Positions 1 through 8,670 of a DNA stretch of 64,000 bases are shown here, in pieces. The notes beneath the pieces were generated by a model, which worked only from the letters and a program-made list of their open reading frames with translations, was not told the origin of the DNA and did not search any database. The stretch covers positions 1,364,001 to 1,428,000 of the forward strand of contig NZ_JBFRYB010000001.1 in NCBI RefSeq assembly GCF_040892595.1, given 5' to 3'. The position numbers and the translations under genes are program-made. The number at the start of each line of letters is the position of its first letter. Position 1 is the first letter of the stretch. The DNA comes from Zhongshania sp. R06B22. GTDB taxonomy: Bacteria; Pseudomonadota; Gammaproteobacteria; Pseudomonadales; Spongiibacteraceae.

Positions 1-1
1 A

Positions 2-1147
2 AACGCCTTCCGCGCCGAAGTGCGCAGCTGGCTACAGGCCAATGTGCCTGCTGAGCCGCTGCAGTCATTCGATACCGAAAAGGGTTTTCAGCAGCATCGC
101 GAGTGGGAAGCCAAACTCTACGAAGGCCGCTGGGGCATGATTACCTGGCCTGAAGAAATGGGCGGTCGCGGTGCAGACTTGCTGCAATGGCTGATTTTTG
201 AAGAAGAATATTATGCGGCGCGCGCGCCACTGCGGGTAAACCAAAACGGCATATTCTTGCTTGGTCCCACGCTGATGGAGTACGGCAGCGACGAGCAGAA
301 GAAACGCTTTTTAAACGGTATGGCCACAGGCAAAGATATTTGGTGTCAGGGCTGGTCCGAGCCAAATGCCGGTTCAGATATGGCGGCTATTCGCTCAACG
401 GCAACACTGAGTGAAGACGGTAGCCACTACGTAATCAACGGCCAGAAAACCTGGTCTACCCGCGCGGTGTGGGCTGACTGGTGCTTCGGTATGTTCCGCA
501 CCGATCCTGACTCACAGCGTCACAAGGGGCTGACTTTTATCTTAGTGCCACTGGAGTCAGAAGGCATTACCGTTCGCCCGATTCCCCAGTTAGATGGCTT
601 GCCCGGTTTTGCCGAAATCTTTTTCGACAACGTTAAAGTGCCTGTCGACTGCCGCTTAGGTGGCGAAGGCGAAGGCTGGGGCGTGGCTATGGCCACTGCC
701 GGATTTGAACGCGGCTTAATGCTGCGCTCACCGGCGCGTTTCCAAGAAACTGCTAAACGTCTTGTTAATTTGTATAAAGCCAATCAAGAAAGCGCAGACC
801 AAGATCCCGCCGTGCGCGACGCGGTATTACGGGCCTATTTAGATGCTGAGGCCTATGCGCTCACCACCTATCAAACAGCCTGTCGTTTAATACAGGGCGG
901 CAAGATTGGCGCAGAGGCATCGACCAATAAAATATTTTGGTCTGAACTCGATCAGCAGATGCATGGCTTGGGTTTGAAAATTTTAGGAGCGCGAGCAGAG
1001 CTATTAGCTCATGCCCCAGATGCCGGCGAAGTAGGTACTTGGCTAGATGGTTGGTTGTTCTCGCAGTCCGGACCGATTTACGCCGGAACGAATGAGATAC
1101 AGCGCAACATCATTGCCGAGCGGCTTTTAGGCATGCCGCGCAAATGA
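2..1147 (+). CDS. Acyl-CoA dehydrogenase, 5' truncated by window edge
   Basis: An FAD-dependent acyl-CoA dehydrogenase that would make the alpha,beta double bond in an acyl-CoA. The frame is open from base 2 (N-A-F-R-A-E-V-R-S-W), so the true start lies upstream and the GTG at 20 is probably internal. It carries the FAD/substrate motif WSEPNAGSD, the GQKTW strand, and the C-terminal AGTNEIQRNIIAERLLG. The glutamate that precedes GT in MCAD-type enzymes is alanine here, whereas a Glu in F-E-R-G sits where isovaleryl-CoA-type enzymes keep their base. It forms a pair with the shorter dehydrogenase downstream, as in heteromeric steroid-pathway enzymes. The family is certain; the substrate is inferred. 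Confidence 0.93.
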   Translation, partial: NAFRAEVRSWLQANVPAEPLQSFDTEKGFQQHREWEAKLYEGRWGMITWPEEMGGRGADLLQWLIFEEEYYAARAPLRVNQNGIFLLGPTLMEYGSDEQKKRFLNGMATGKDIWCQGWSEPNAGSDMAAIRSTATLSEDGSHYVINGQKTWSTRAVWADWCFGMFRTDPDSQRHKGLTFILVPLESEGITVRPIPQLDGLPGFAEIFFDNVKVPVDCRLGGEGEGWGVAMATAGFERGLMLRSPARFQETAKRLVNLYKANQESADQDPAVRDAVLRAYLDAEAYALTTYQTACRLIQGGKIGAEASTNKIFWSELDQQMHGLGLKILGARAELLAHAPDAGEVGTWLDGWLFSQSGPIYAGTNEIQRNIIAERLLGMPRK

Positions 1148-1161
1148 TCTTTAAGCGCAGC

Positions 1162-1267
1162 GATCTTTTTTGCACGCTGGCTGCGTTTAAAAAGTGCTCG
1201 GTTGGTCACGTATTAAATATACGCTCCTGCCCTGCGCGCATTTTTGCCTTGCCAGCGCACAAAAATC
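1162..1267. repeat. 106-bp imperfect palindromic intergenic element
   Basis: The left arm starts GATCTTTTTTGCACGCTGGC and the right arm ends GCCAGCGCACAAAAATC, nearly its reverse complement. An inner arm pair, AAAAAGTGC against GCGCGCATTTTTGC, continues the symmetry. It begins 15 bp after the first dehydrogenase stop codon. The layout resembles a non-coding dispersed repeat or small MITE, and transcribed it would fold into a long hairpin. I saw no second copy in this window. Confidence 0.6.
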
Positions 1268-1325
1268 TGTGCTGCTGTAATGAGCTGAAATAATTTTTAT
1301 TTATATGTGAGCAACTCGGAGAAAA

Positions 1326-1436
1326 GTGCATTCGCTTCGCTCACATGGATACCCGATCAAGTCGGGTATGACGAGGGTGGAGGGTAAGGAGTGGGGAGCG
1401 GTGGATTGCAGTCTCCACCAACCGTCATCCCCGCGT
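1326..1436. repeat. GTCAT-type intergenic repeat pair (REP-like)
   Basis: A perfect inverted repeat, ATACCCGA-TCAAG-TCGGGTAT (1349-1369), is followed by ATGACG; on the minus strand this reads CGTCATACCCGACTTGATCG. About 55 bp later the plus strand carries CGTCATCCCCGCG, a second element of the same broad class. Such GTCAT-CCCG units are common dispersed repeats in proteobacterial intergenic DNA. The rest of the 442-bp gap between the two dehydrogenases (1148-1589) shows no gene; the minus-strand reading frame through it comes from the repeat itself. Confidence 0.6.
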
Positions 1437-1589
1437 ACAAGGTGAATTGCGGAGCAAGAGAAGGCAGCCTGGGCTGGGCGGGGAGCCATGTGCCGTTGGC
1501 TGGTTTAGTAAGGCCTAAGAATTGATATTAAACACAAGTAAGCAGAAAAATTTTAGCGGCGAGTAAACAAGAGCCCAAAAGGTGAACGG

Positions 1590-2645
1590 ATGGATTTTAC
1601 ATTTAGCGAAGATCAATTGTTGTTTCAAGAATCAGTGCGAGATTTTCTGATTAATGAAGTCACGCCGGCAACCATTCGCGCTGCATGGCAGACCGAGTCT
1701 GGACGCAGCGATGCTTTATGGCAGCAGTTCGTTGAGATGGGCTTGACCGGTATTACGGTGCCCGAGGCCTTTGGTGGCTTGGGTATGAATGAATTGGATT
1801 TTGTTCTGCTGGCGCAAGAGGCCGGCTACGTTGCTCTGGCTGAGCCGCTGGTGCACAGCGCCTTGGTCGCGGTGCCAGTCATCGCTAATTGTGGCAATGC
1901 AGAATTTGCAGCCCAGTGGCTTCCAAAAATTGCGGCGGGGGAAGCCAAGGCGGTTGTTGGTTTAGAGATAAATGGCTTGGTTGAAGATGCTCATATCGCC
2001 GATGTTTTGATCCTTGAGAAAGACGGCGCGGTGTATGCCCTTGAATCGAATGCGGTAGAGCTGCGCCACAACGAGTCCATCGATCTTGGCCGCAAGTTAT
2101 TTGCAGTTGAGTTTAATACTGACGCGGCGCTCAAGTTGGCCGATGGCCAGCAGGCGAGAGACTTGATCGAGTTCGCTTTAAATCGCGGTGCTTTGGCAGC
2201 AGCGGCTCAGGCCTTGGGTGTGAGCCAAAGGATGATTGATCTGTCTGTGCAATACACCTCAGATCGCAAACAGTTTGGGGTGGCGATTGGCAGTTTTCAG
2301 GCGGTTAAACACCATATGGCCAATATTGCCTACAAACTGGAATACGCGAAAACCCCGGTTTATCGCGCCGCCTACGCTTTGGCGAATGGCCTGAAGACGG
2401 CGTCACACAACGTAAGCCACGCTAAAGTTGTGGCCTGCGAAGTCGCTGACTTTGCCGCAAAAAATAGTATTCAGGTGCATGGCGCAATGGGTTACACCTG
2501 GGAAGTGGATCTACATATTTTTATGAAGCGTGCTTGGGCACTAAATAACAATTACGGCACTGCGGGCTTTCACAAGCAGCGCGTAGCAGAATTTGTATTC
2601 TCAGATAACGCCCAACTAGGCGCCGGCAATACTTTTGCGGCTTAA
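1590..2645 (+). CDS. Acyl-CoA dehydrogenase, short partner subunit
   Basis: 351 residues, shorter than the usual 380-400. The N-terminal helical domain (about 1-110) starts MDFTFSEDQLLFQ and the C-terminal domain ends with the family signature HGAMGYTWEVDLH. The middle beta-domain is reduced and lacks the usual EP-AGSD flavin motif, as seen in the partner subunit of alpha2beta2 dehydrogenases of steroid side-chain and ring degradation. The preceding gene supplies the missing motif, so the two probably form one enzyme. The start is the ATG after AAAAGGTGAACGG. The family is sure; the heteromeric state is inferred. Confidence 0.92.
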   Translation: MDFTFSEDQLLFQESVRDFLINEVTPATIRAAWQTESGRSDALWQQFVEMGLTGITVPEAFGGLGMNELDFVLLAQEAGYVALAEPLVHSALVAVPVIANCGNAEFAAQWLPKIAAGEAKAVVGLEINGLVEDAHIADVLILEKDGAVYALESNAVELRHNESIDLGRKLFAVEFNTDAALKLADGQQARDLIEFALNRGALAAAAQALGVSQRMIDLSVQYTSDRKQFGVAIGSFQAVKHHMANIAYKLEYAKTPVYRAAYALANGLKTASHNVSHAKVVACEVADFAAKNSIQVHGAMGYTWEVDLHIFMKRAWALNNNYGTAGFHKQRVAEFVFSDNAQLGAGNTFAA

Positions 2646-2685
2646 TTTTTTATATAAAACGTAATACGAAGACAGAGAGAAGACC

Positions 2686-3834
2686 ATGGCAGAAGCATAT
2701 ATCGTAGACGCAATTCGCAGTCCTACCGGTCGTCGCAAAGGCGGTCTTGCCCATGTACACGGCGCCGACCTAGGCGCGCATGTATTGAATGCTATCGTTG
2801 AGCGCAACGGCATTCCAGACAATGAATACGATGATGTTATTTTCGGCTGTGTTGATACGGTTGGTCCCTTGGCCGGCGATATTGCTCGCAGCGCTTGGTT
2901 GGCAGCTGGATTGTCACAGGAAGTGCCCGGCACCACTATTGACCGTCAATGTGGTTCTTCGCAGCAGGCGGTGCATTTTGCGGCCCAGGCAATTATGTCG
3001 GGTTGTATGGATGTGGTTGTTGCCGGCGGCGTGCAAACCATGACCCAGATTCCTATTTCATCGGCCATGACTTTAGCTGCGCCCTTGGGATTCACCGACC
3101 CGTTCTCTGGTTCAACGGGATGGGTTGAGCGTTACGGCGCTGCGCCACCGACGCAGTTTAACTCGGCACAGATGATTGCTGATAAGTGGAATTTGTCCCG
3201 CAAAGACTTGGAATTATTTTCCTATGAGTCGCATCAGCGTGCCTTGAAAGCAATCGCCGAGGGTCGTTTCGATCGCGAAATTATTCCCTTTGGCGGTGTG
3301 ACCATGGACGAGACGCCGCGCAATTCTAGTTTAGAGAAAATGGCAGAATTAAATTATTTATTCGGCTGCGACAAAGTGACGGCGGCGGTATCTAGCCAAA
3401 CCTGCGACGCATCTAGCGCGGTATTGGTGGTCAGTGAAGCAGCCTTAAAACGCTATGATTTAACGCCACGGGCACGCATTCATCACATGAGTGTGCGGGC
3501 CGATGATCCTATCTGGATGCTAACGGCACCGATATCTGCAACTGAGTACGCCTTGAAGAAAGCGGGTATGTCTTTGCAGGATATCGACCTAGTTGAAATC
3601 AATGAGGCTTTTGCGTCAGTGGTATTGGCTTGGTTGCATGAGACCGGCTACGACCACGCTAAAACTAATGTGAACGGCGGCGCGATTGCGCTAGGCCATC
3701 CACTGGGCGCAACCGGTACCAAGTTGATGACCACCTTGCTACATGAGCTAGAGCGCACTGGCGGCCGCTATGGCTTGCAAACCATGTGTGAAGGCGGCGG
3801 TCAGGCGAACGTGACTATTTTAGAGCGGCTGTAA
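2686..3834 (+). CDS. Thiolase, steroid-type 3-ketoacyl-CoA thiolase
   Basis: A 382-residue thiolase that would cleave a 3-ketoacyl-CoA with CoA, releasing acetyl- or propionyl-CoA. The nucleophile is Cys89 in [10 protein letters not shown]. The other catalytic elements are [19 protein letters not shown] (His) and MCEGGGQ (second Cys). The ending [17 protein letters not shown] resembles actinobacterial FadA5/FadA6-type steroid thiolases as I remember them. It lies 40 bp after the dehydrogenase and 37 bp before the reductase, in one operon. Acetyl-CoA acetyltransferase is the safe general name. Confidence 0.92.
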   Translation: MAEAYIVDAIRSPTGRRKGGLAHVHGADLGAHVLNAIVERNGIPDNEYDDVIFGCVDTVGPLAGDIARSAWLAAGLSQEVPGTTIDRQCGSSQQAVHFAAQAIMSGCMDVVVAGGVQTMTQIPISSAMTLAAPLGFTDPFSGSTGWVERYGAAPPTQFNSAQMIADKWNLSRKDLELFSYESHQRALKAIAEGRFDREIIPFGGVTMDETPRNSSLEKMAELNYLFGCDKVTAAVSSQTCDASSAVLVVSEAALKRYDLTPRARIHHMSVRADDPIWMLTAPISATEYALKKAGMSLQDIDLVEINEAFASVVLAWLHETGYDHAKTNVNGGAIALGHPLGATGTKLMTTLLHELERTGGRYGLQTMCEGGGQANVTILERL

Positions 3835-3871
3835 TTAGCTACCGAAAATAAGAAATTTAAGGATGTGAAAA

Positions 3872-4756
3872 ATGGGAATTTGTAATAACAGAGTGGTGAT
3901 TATCACCGGTGCGGGTGGCGGCCTAGGGGCGGCACATGCAAAAGTATTTGCTGCTGAGGGTGCCTCGGTTGTGGTTAACGATATTAATGAAGCTGCCGCT
4001 CAAAAAGTGGTAGATGACATTACGGCCGCAGGCGGTAAGGCGGTGGTGAACACCTCTGATATTACCAACTACGATGACAGTTTGAACGCAGTGAAACAGG
4101 CTATCGATACCTTTGGTGACCTGCATATTGTTTTAAACAATGCCGGCGTTAACCGTGACCGGATGTTTGCGTCAATGACGGAAGTGGAATGGGACACCAT
4201 TATGGCCGTGCATTTAAAAGGTCATTTCTGCATTACATCGCACGCGGTTCACTACTGGCGCGGCAAGTCAAAAGAAGGCAAGGCCGTTGATGCTCGCATT
4301 ATTAATACTACCTCGGGTGCGGGTTTGCAGGGCTCAATTGGGCAGTCAAATTACGCAGCCGCCAAAGCAGGTATTGCAGCGCTAACTTTGAATCAAGGTG
4401 CGGAGCTAGCTCGCTACGGTATTACCGCCAACGCGGTAGCGCCTGCTGCGCGCACCAATATGACAACGGCGGTGGAAGCAATGGCCACCCGTATGGCTAA
4501 ACCCGATGACGGCAGCTTTGATTTTTGGGCGCCCGAGAATGTGTCATCACTGTTGGCGTGGTTGGGCAGTTCGGAATCTGCACACGTTAACGGCTGTGTG
4601 TTTGAAGCCGAAGGCGGCAAAATTTCTCTTGCCGATGGTTGGCGCAAGGGACCTGAAGTTGATAAAGGTGCGCGCTGGGAGCCTGCTGAGGTAGGCGAAG
4701 CAGTAAAAACCTTGATGGCAGAGGCAGTTCCGGCTCAGAAAGTGTATGGTAGCTGA
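3872..4756 (+). CDS. Short-chain dehydrogenase, probable 3-hydroxyacyl-CoA dehydrogenase
   Basis: 294 residues with a classical SDR fold: the NAD(P)-binding TGAGGGLG near residue 14, NNAG, and the catalytic Tyr-x3-Lys in SNYAAAKAG. The tail of about 45 residues after the core (GWRKGPEVDKGARWEP) is characteristic of the subgroup containing mycobacterial Rv3548c and 17-beta-HSD4-like hydroxyacyl-CoA dehydrogenases. In this cluster it would oxidise a 3-hydroxyacyl-CoA to the ketoacyl-CoA used by the thiolase upstream. An AAGGA site precedes the start. Substrate and cofactor preference are inferred. Confidence 0.88.
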   Translation: MGICNNRVVIITGAGGGLGAAHAKVFAAEGASVVVNDINEAAAQKVVDDITAAGGKAVVNTSDITNYDDSLNAVKQAIDTFGDLHIVLNNAGVNRDRMFASMTEVEWDTIMAVHLKGHFCITSHAVHYWRGKSKEGKAVDARIINTTSGAGLQGSIGQSNYAAAKAGIAALTLNQGAELARYGITANAVAPAARTNMTTAVEAMATRMAKPDDGSFDFWAPENVSSLLAWLGSSESAHVNGCVFEAEGGKISLADGWRKGPEVDKGARWEPAEVGEAVKTLMAEAVPAQKVYGS

Positions 4757-4794
4757 TTTTATCCTTTGACGTTTACATCAGGAGAATCACGACC

Positions 4795-5334
4795 ATGAAA
4801 GCCCCTATTATTGCAGCGACCGTGTTAGCTATTGCAAGCAGTTCGGCATTTGCCGGCGGTGTTGCCTTTCGTTTCGGCGACGATAGTTTCGGTGTGTCGC
4901 TCGCGGGTGATTTGAGTGCTGAGAGCAGTGCTCAATTCGATTGGCTACACCATGAAGATGATGGCGATATGGTCGCCTTCGGTGTGTTTGCTAACGGCCA
5001 GCGTGGCTCTTTGAGCGGACGGGTTGGTGCTAAGGCGATTGGTCTTGAAGCTGACGACGCCGATGTTAGCGGCGGTGCGCTCGCCTTTGGTGGCGACATA
5101 AGCTTGCCGCTGAATGAGATTGTGCGTCTGCGTGGCGGAGCGTATTACGCGCCAGAAACCACGGGCTTTGGTGATATTGAAGGTTACCAAGAATGGTCAG
5201 TGAGCGCAGAGTTCACTGTTTTTCAAAACTCAGCCATTCAGATTGGCTACGGTGATATTGAATTTGACGTTGAAAAACGCGGCGAATTTGAGTTTGAAGA
5301 CGGCCTCTTCGTACGTTTACAGCTACGTCTATAA
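4795..5334 (+). CDS. YfaZ-like small outer-membrane protein
   Basis: 179 residues with a clear signal peptide ending ASSSAFA. The mature part is made of short alternating amphipathic strands rich in Gly, Asp and Glu (for example GVFANGQRGSLSGRVG) and ends in the aromatic/hydrophobic strand FVRLQLRL, as expected for a small outer-membrane beta-barrel. It resembles the YfaZ family, whose function is not established. It sits 38 bp after the dehydrogenase/reductase gene and before another acyl-CoA dehydrogenase, so a role in substrate passage is possible but is only inferred from context. Confidence 0.75.
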   Translation: MKAPIIAATVLAIASSSAFAGGVAFRFGDDSFGVSLAGDLSAESSAQFDWLHHEDDGDMVAFGVFANGQRGSLSGRVGAKAIGLEADDADVSGGALAFGGDISLPLNEIVRLRGGAYYAPETTGFGDIEGYQEWSVSAEFTVFQNSAIQIGYGDIEFDVEKRGEFEFEDGLFVRLQLRL

Positions 5335-5411
5335 GGCGCTGCTGGTGAGTAAGGCCTTAGGCCTTACTCACCGCGTAAATGCGAAGATCGCTGTCAGGTT
5401 TCGGAGACAGT

Positions 5412-6575
5412 ATGGAATTCGCATTTACACAAGAACAGGAAATGATCCGCGATACCGCGGCAGCTTTTCTTAAAGACGCTTCTACCAGTGCTGCCATTCG
5501 CGCCGCAATGGAGAGCGATCTAGGTTATTCCCCAGAACTTTGGCAACGCATCTGCGCTGAAATGTATTGGCAGGCCCTGCATATTCCCGAGGAATATGGC
5601 GGTATGGGCTTAGGCTATGTTGAGCTGGTCGCTGTGCTGGAACAGATGGGTCGCTATCTGCTGTGCTCGCCTTATCTTGCCACTGTTGGCATGGCGACTA
5701 ACGCGCTATTGATTGCCGCTAGCGATAGTCAGAAGGCAGCCATCCTTCCGCAACTCATCGAAGGCAAGACCGCCACCGTCGCCTTTAATGGTGGCCGCAG
5801 TGTTTGGGACGCTAGTGCAGTCACGGCGACTTATCGTCGCGAAAGCAATGAATTTACCCTCAATGGCGATTACCGCTATGTGCTTGATGGTCACAGCGCA
5901 GATTATCTAATTCTGGCTGCGCGCGAAGAGGGTAGTCGCGGCGATGAGGGTCTGAGTTTATTTGTCTGTGCTGGCGATAGCGCCGGTATTCAGCGTTCGC
6001 GATTAGCGACCATGGATCAAAGCCGACGTCAGGCGACTATTCAACTTAAGGATTTGCGTTTACCAGAAAGCAGCGTGATGGGTGAGCTTGGCACAGGCGC
6101 AAAGCCCTTGGCGAAAATTCTGGATTTAGCCACTATTGCCTTGGCGGCGGAACAAGCCGGCGGTATGCAGCAGATACTGGATATTACTGTGGACTACACC
6201 AAAAGTCGCAGTCAGTTTGGGCGCACGATTGCCGGATTTCAGGCCATTAAACACAAGGCTGCTGACATGATGTTGCGCAACGAAGTTGCTCGCTCCGCCG
6301 TTTATTACGCTGCCTGTGTCGCTGATGATGCGCTCTGCGCGGGGCCGCTGGCGAGTGAGTTAGCAGAGGCCGCAAGTATCGCTAAATCTTATTGCTCAGA
6401 AGGGTATTTCAAAAATACCGGCGAAGCTTTGCAGATGCACGGCGGCGTGGGTTTTACCTGGGAATACGATGTGCATTTGTATTTCAAACGAGCCAAAGCC
6501 AGCGAGCATTTCTTGGGTAGCAGTAGTTATCACCGCGAGCGCGTTGCGGTGATGTTGCTAGATACTGCATGTTGA
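5412..6575 (+). CDS. Acyl-CoA dehydrogenase, partner-type subunit
   Basis: 387 residues from the ATG that opens MEFAFTQEQEMIRD. A longer reading from 5379 exists, but GGAG lies just before 5412 and the family begins at this motif. The C-terminal signature MHGGVGFTWEYDVHLYFKRAK is intact. Like the 351-residue protein upstream it lacks the EP-AGSD flavin motif in the middle domain (AFNGGRSVWDASA stands there). It is therefore likely the second subunit of an enzyme formed with the gene 19 bp downstream. The acyl substrate is not visible from sequence. Confidence 0.92.
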   Translation: MEFAFTQEQEMIRDTAAAFLKDASTSAAIRAAMESDLGYSPELWQRICAEMYWQALHIPEEYGGMGLGYVELVAVLEQMGRYLLCSPYLATVGMATNALLIAASDSQKAAILPQLIEGKTATVAFNGGRSVWDASAVTATYRRESNEFTLNGDYRYVLDGHSADYLILAAREEGSRGDEGLSLFVCAGDSAGIQRSRLATMDQSRRQATIQLKDLRLPESSVMGELGTGAKPLAKILDLATIALAAEQAGGMQQILDITVDYTKSRSQFGRTIAGFQAIKHKAADMMLRNEVARSAVYYAACVADDALCAGPLASELAEAASIAKSYCSEGYFKNTGEALQMHGGVGFTWEYDVHLYFKRAKASEHFLGSSSYHRERVAVMLLDTAC

Positions 6576-6594
6576 GAATAAGAGTAAGTCGATT

Positions 6595-7794
6595 ATGAAA
6601 TTACAATTTAGTCCTCAAGATGAAGCCTTTCGCAGCGAGATTGCCGGCTGGCTTGCCGACAATTTAGTAGGCGAATTTGCACAGCTTAAGTTTCGCGGTG
6701 GCCCCGGCGACGAGCATATGTTTCCGGAAGAGCGCAAACGCTGGGAACGCAAATTAGCCGAAGGCGGCTGGACCTGCGTAGGTTGGCCACAAGAGTATGG
6801 CGGCCGCGGTTTGCCGATTGAACAGCAAGTTATTTTCTTTGAAGAATATGCTCGCGCCGGTGCACCGGGTCGTATGGGCCATATTGGTGAAGGTTTAACA
6901 GGCCCTACCTTGATTGCCTTTGGTAGCGAAGAGCAAAAAAAGAAGTACTTACCCGGTGTTTTGGCGGGCACGGAATTTTGGTGTCAGGGTTATTCTGAAC
7001 CTAGCGCCGGCTCTGATCTAGCGAACGTGAAAACCAAGGCGCGCTTCGATGAGGCCAGCGGTAAATGGATTGTGAATGGCCAGAAAGTCTGGACCTCGCT
7101 GGCCCACGAATCTGAATATTGCTTTGTGATTGCCCGTACCGATCCGGATTCGAAAGCCCACAAGGGCCTGGGTTTTTTCTTAATAAAAATGGATCAGCCC
7201 GGCGTTACCGTAAGACCTATTGAACAGATCACCGGCACCTCAGAATTTAATGAGGTTTTCTTTGACGATGCCGAGTGTGATGCCAGTGACATTGTCGGCC
7301 TGCCCGGTGAAGGTTGGAAAGTGGCGATGGGTTTGCTGGGTTACGAGCGTGGCGTGTCTACCCTTGGCCAGCAGATGGCATTTCAAAATGAGTTTAATGA
7401 AGTTGTTGCGCTGGCCAAAGAAAATGGCGCCGCGCAAGATCCCGTTATTCGCCAGCGACTCGCTGACGCTCACATTGGTTTAAAAATTATGCGCTACAAC
7501 AGTATGCGCATGCTGTCGGGCAATAGTGGAGACGGCAGTCTTCAAAAAGAAGCGCTGATTTACAAGTTATATTGGGCAACATGGCACCGTGATTTAGGTG
7601 AGTTGGCCATGGATATTTTGGGTGCAGAGGCCGATATTTTATTGGATGCGCCCTATGAATTGAATCGCTTGCAGTCGCTATTTTTGTTTACCCGTTCAGA
7701 TACCATTTACGGTGGCACCAACCAAATTCAGCGCAATATAATTGCCGAGCGCGGCTTGGGTATGCCCAAGGAACTGCGTCCGCCACAAAACTAA
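6595..7794 (+). CDS. Acyl-CoA dehydrogenase, flavin-motif subunit
   Basis: 399 residues, full length. The motifs are YSEPSAGSD (flavin/substrate), GQKVW, a domain-2 ARTDPDSKAHKGLGFFL, and C-terminal GGTNQIQRNIIAERGLGMP. The glutamate normally before GT is glycine, while Glu251 in GYERG lies at the alternative base position of isovaleryl-CoA-type enzymes. It is adjacent to, and probably assembles with, the preceding dehydrogenase; the layout repeats that of the first pair. It belongs to the same operon and is followed 48 bp later by the IpdF-like gene. Confidence 0.93.
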   Translation: MKLQFSPQDEAFRSEIAGWLADNLVGEFAQLKFRGGPGDEHMFPEERKRWERKLAEGGWTCVGWPQEYGGRGLPIEQQVIFFEEYARAGAPGRMGHIGEGLTGPTLIAFGSEEQKKKYLPGVLAGTEFWCQGYSEPSAGSDLANVKTKARFDEASGKWIVNGQKVWTSLAHESEYCFVIARTDPDSKAHKGLGFFLIKMDQPGVTVRPIEQITGTSEFNEVFFDDAECDASDIVGLPGEGWKVAMGLLGYERGVSTLGQQMAFQNEFNEVVALAKENGAAQDPVIRQRLADAHIGLKIMRYNSMRMLSGNSGDGSLQKEALIYKLYWATWHRDLGELAMDILGAEADILLDAPYELNRLQSLFLFTRSDTIYGGTNQIQRNIIAERGLGMPKELRPPQN

Positions 7795-7842
7795 TGAAAC
7801 AGAATTTACTGCGTAAATACGCAAAATAATCTCGGAGAAATT

Positions 7843-8631
7843 ATGAGTATCAAGATTCCAGAATATGTACAGGGCCACGGCTTACTAAAGGGTAAGTCGG
7901 TGCTGATTACCGCCGCTGCGGGCGCAGGTATTGGTTTCTCTGCGGCGCAACGCGCTGTTGAAGAAGGCTGTCGCAGTATTATGATCAGCGATATTCATGA
8001 GGGCCGCTTGAACGCCTCAGTTGAGAAACTGAAGAGTGAAACCGGCTGCGAGCAGGTGTACGGCAAGGTCTGTAATGTTGCTATTGAAGAGGACGTGCAG
8101 GCGCTGATTAATGCCGCTGAAGAGTTGCTCGGTGGTGTTGATGTATTAATTAATAACGCCGGTTTGGGCACGACAAAATTATTGATAGAGATGGAAGATC
8201 CGGAGTGGAATAAAGTCATCGACGTCACTCTGAATGGCACCATGCGAATGACGCGTTACATGATGAGAGTTATGAAAGAGCGTGGCCATGGTGTGATTGT
8301 TAACAATGCCTCTGTGCTGGGCTGGCGCGCTCAAAAAGAACAGGCGCATTACGCGGCTGCCAAGGCGGGTGTGATGGCGCTAACCCGCTGTGCCGCTTTA
8401 GAAGCTGCAGATTTTGGGGTGCGCATTAACGCGGTGGCGCCGTCCTTAGCGGTACATGCGATGTTGAAAAAATCAGCGCCAGAAGCTTTGCTAGCCGAAC
8501 TTGAAAGCCGTGAAGCCTACGGACGCGGTGCAGAAGTGTGGGAAGTTGCAAATATTATGATGTTCCTCGCATCGGACTACTCCAGCTATATGACCGGCGA
8601 GATTGTGAGCTGCTCATCGCAGCGCGCCTAA
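7843..8631 (+). CDS. ipdF: IpdF-like short-chain dehydrogenase
   Basis: 262 residues, SDR fold: TAAAGAGIG cofactor loop, NNAG, catalytic Tyr-x3-Lys in HYAAAKAG. The blocks VNNASVLGWRAQ, AKAGVMALTRC, FGVRINAV and FLASDYSSYMTGE match, from memory, the mycobacterial IpdF (Rv3559c), the hydroxyacyl-CoA reductase acting on the steroid-derived HIP moiety. This is the strongest pointer to steroid C/D-ring catabolism in the cluster. A GGAG site precedes the ATG. A general SDR remains possible if a database search does not place it in the IpdF clade. Confidence 0.82.
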   Translation: MSIKIPEYVQGHGLLKGKSVLITAAAGAGIGFSAAQRAVEEGCRSIMISDIHEGRLNASVEKLKSETGCEQVYGKVCNVAIEEDVQALINAAEELLGGVDVLINNAGLGTTKLLIEMEDPEWNKVIDVTLNGTMRMTRYMMRVMKERGHGVIVNNASVLGWRAQKEQAHYAAAKAGVMALTRCAALEAADFGVRINAVAPSLAVHAMLKKSAPEALLAELESREAYGRGAEVWEVANIMMFLASDYSSYMTGEIVSCSSQRA

Positions 8632-8670
8632 TCTGAAATACAAAATAACTAATTTTAAAAGGACACCATC

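Noticed and set aside
1301..1489. Minus-strand open frame of 62 codons in the first gap
   Set aside because: It is created by the GTCAT-type repeat; VIPDLIGYP-type translations are typical of such repeats.
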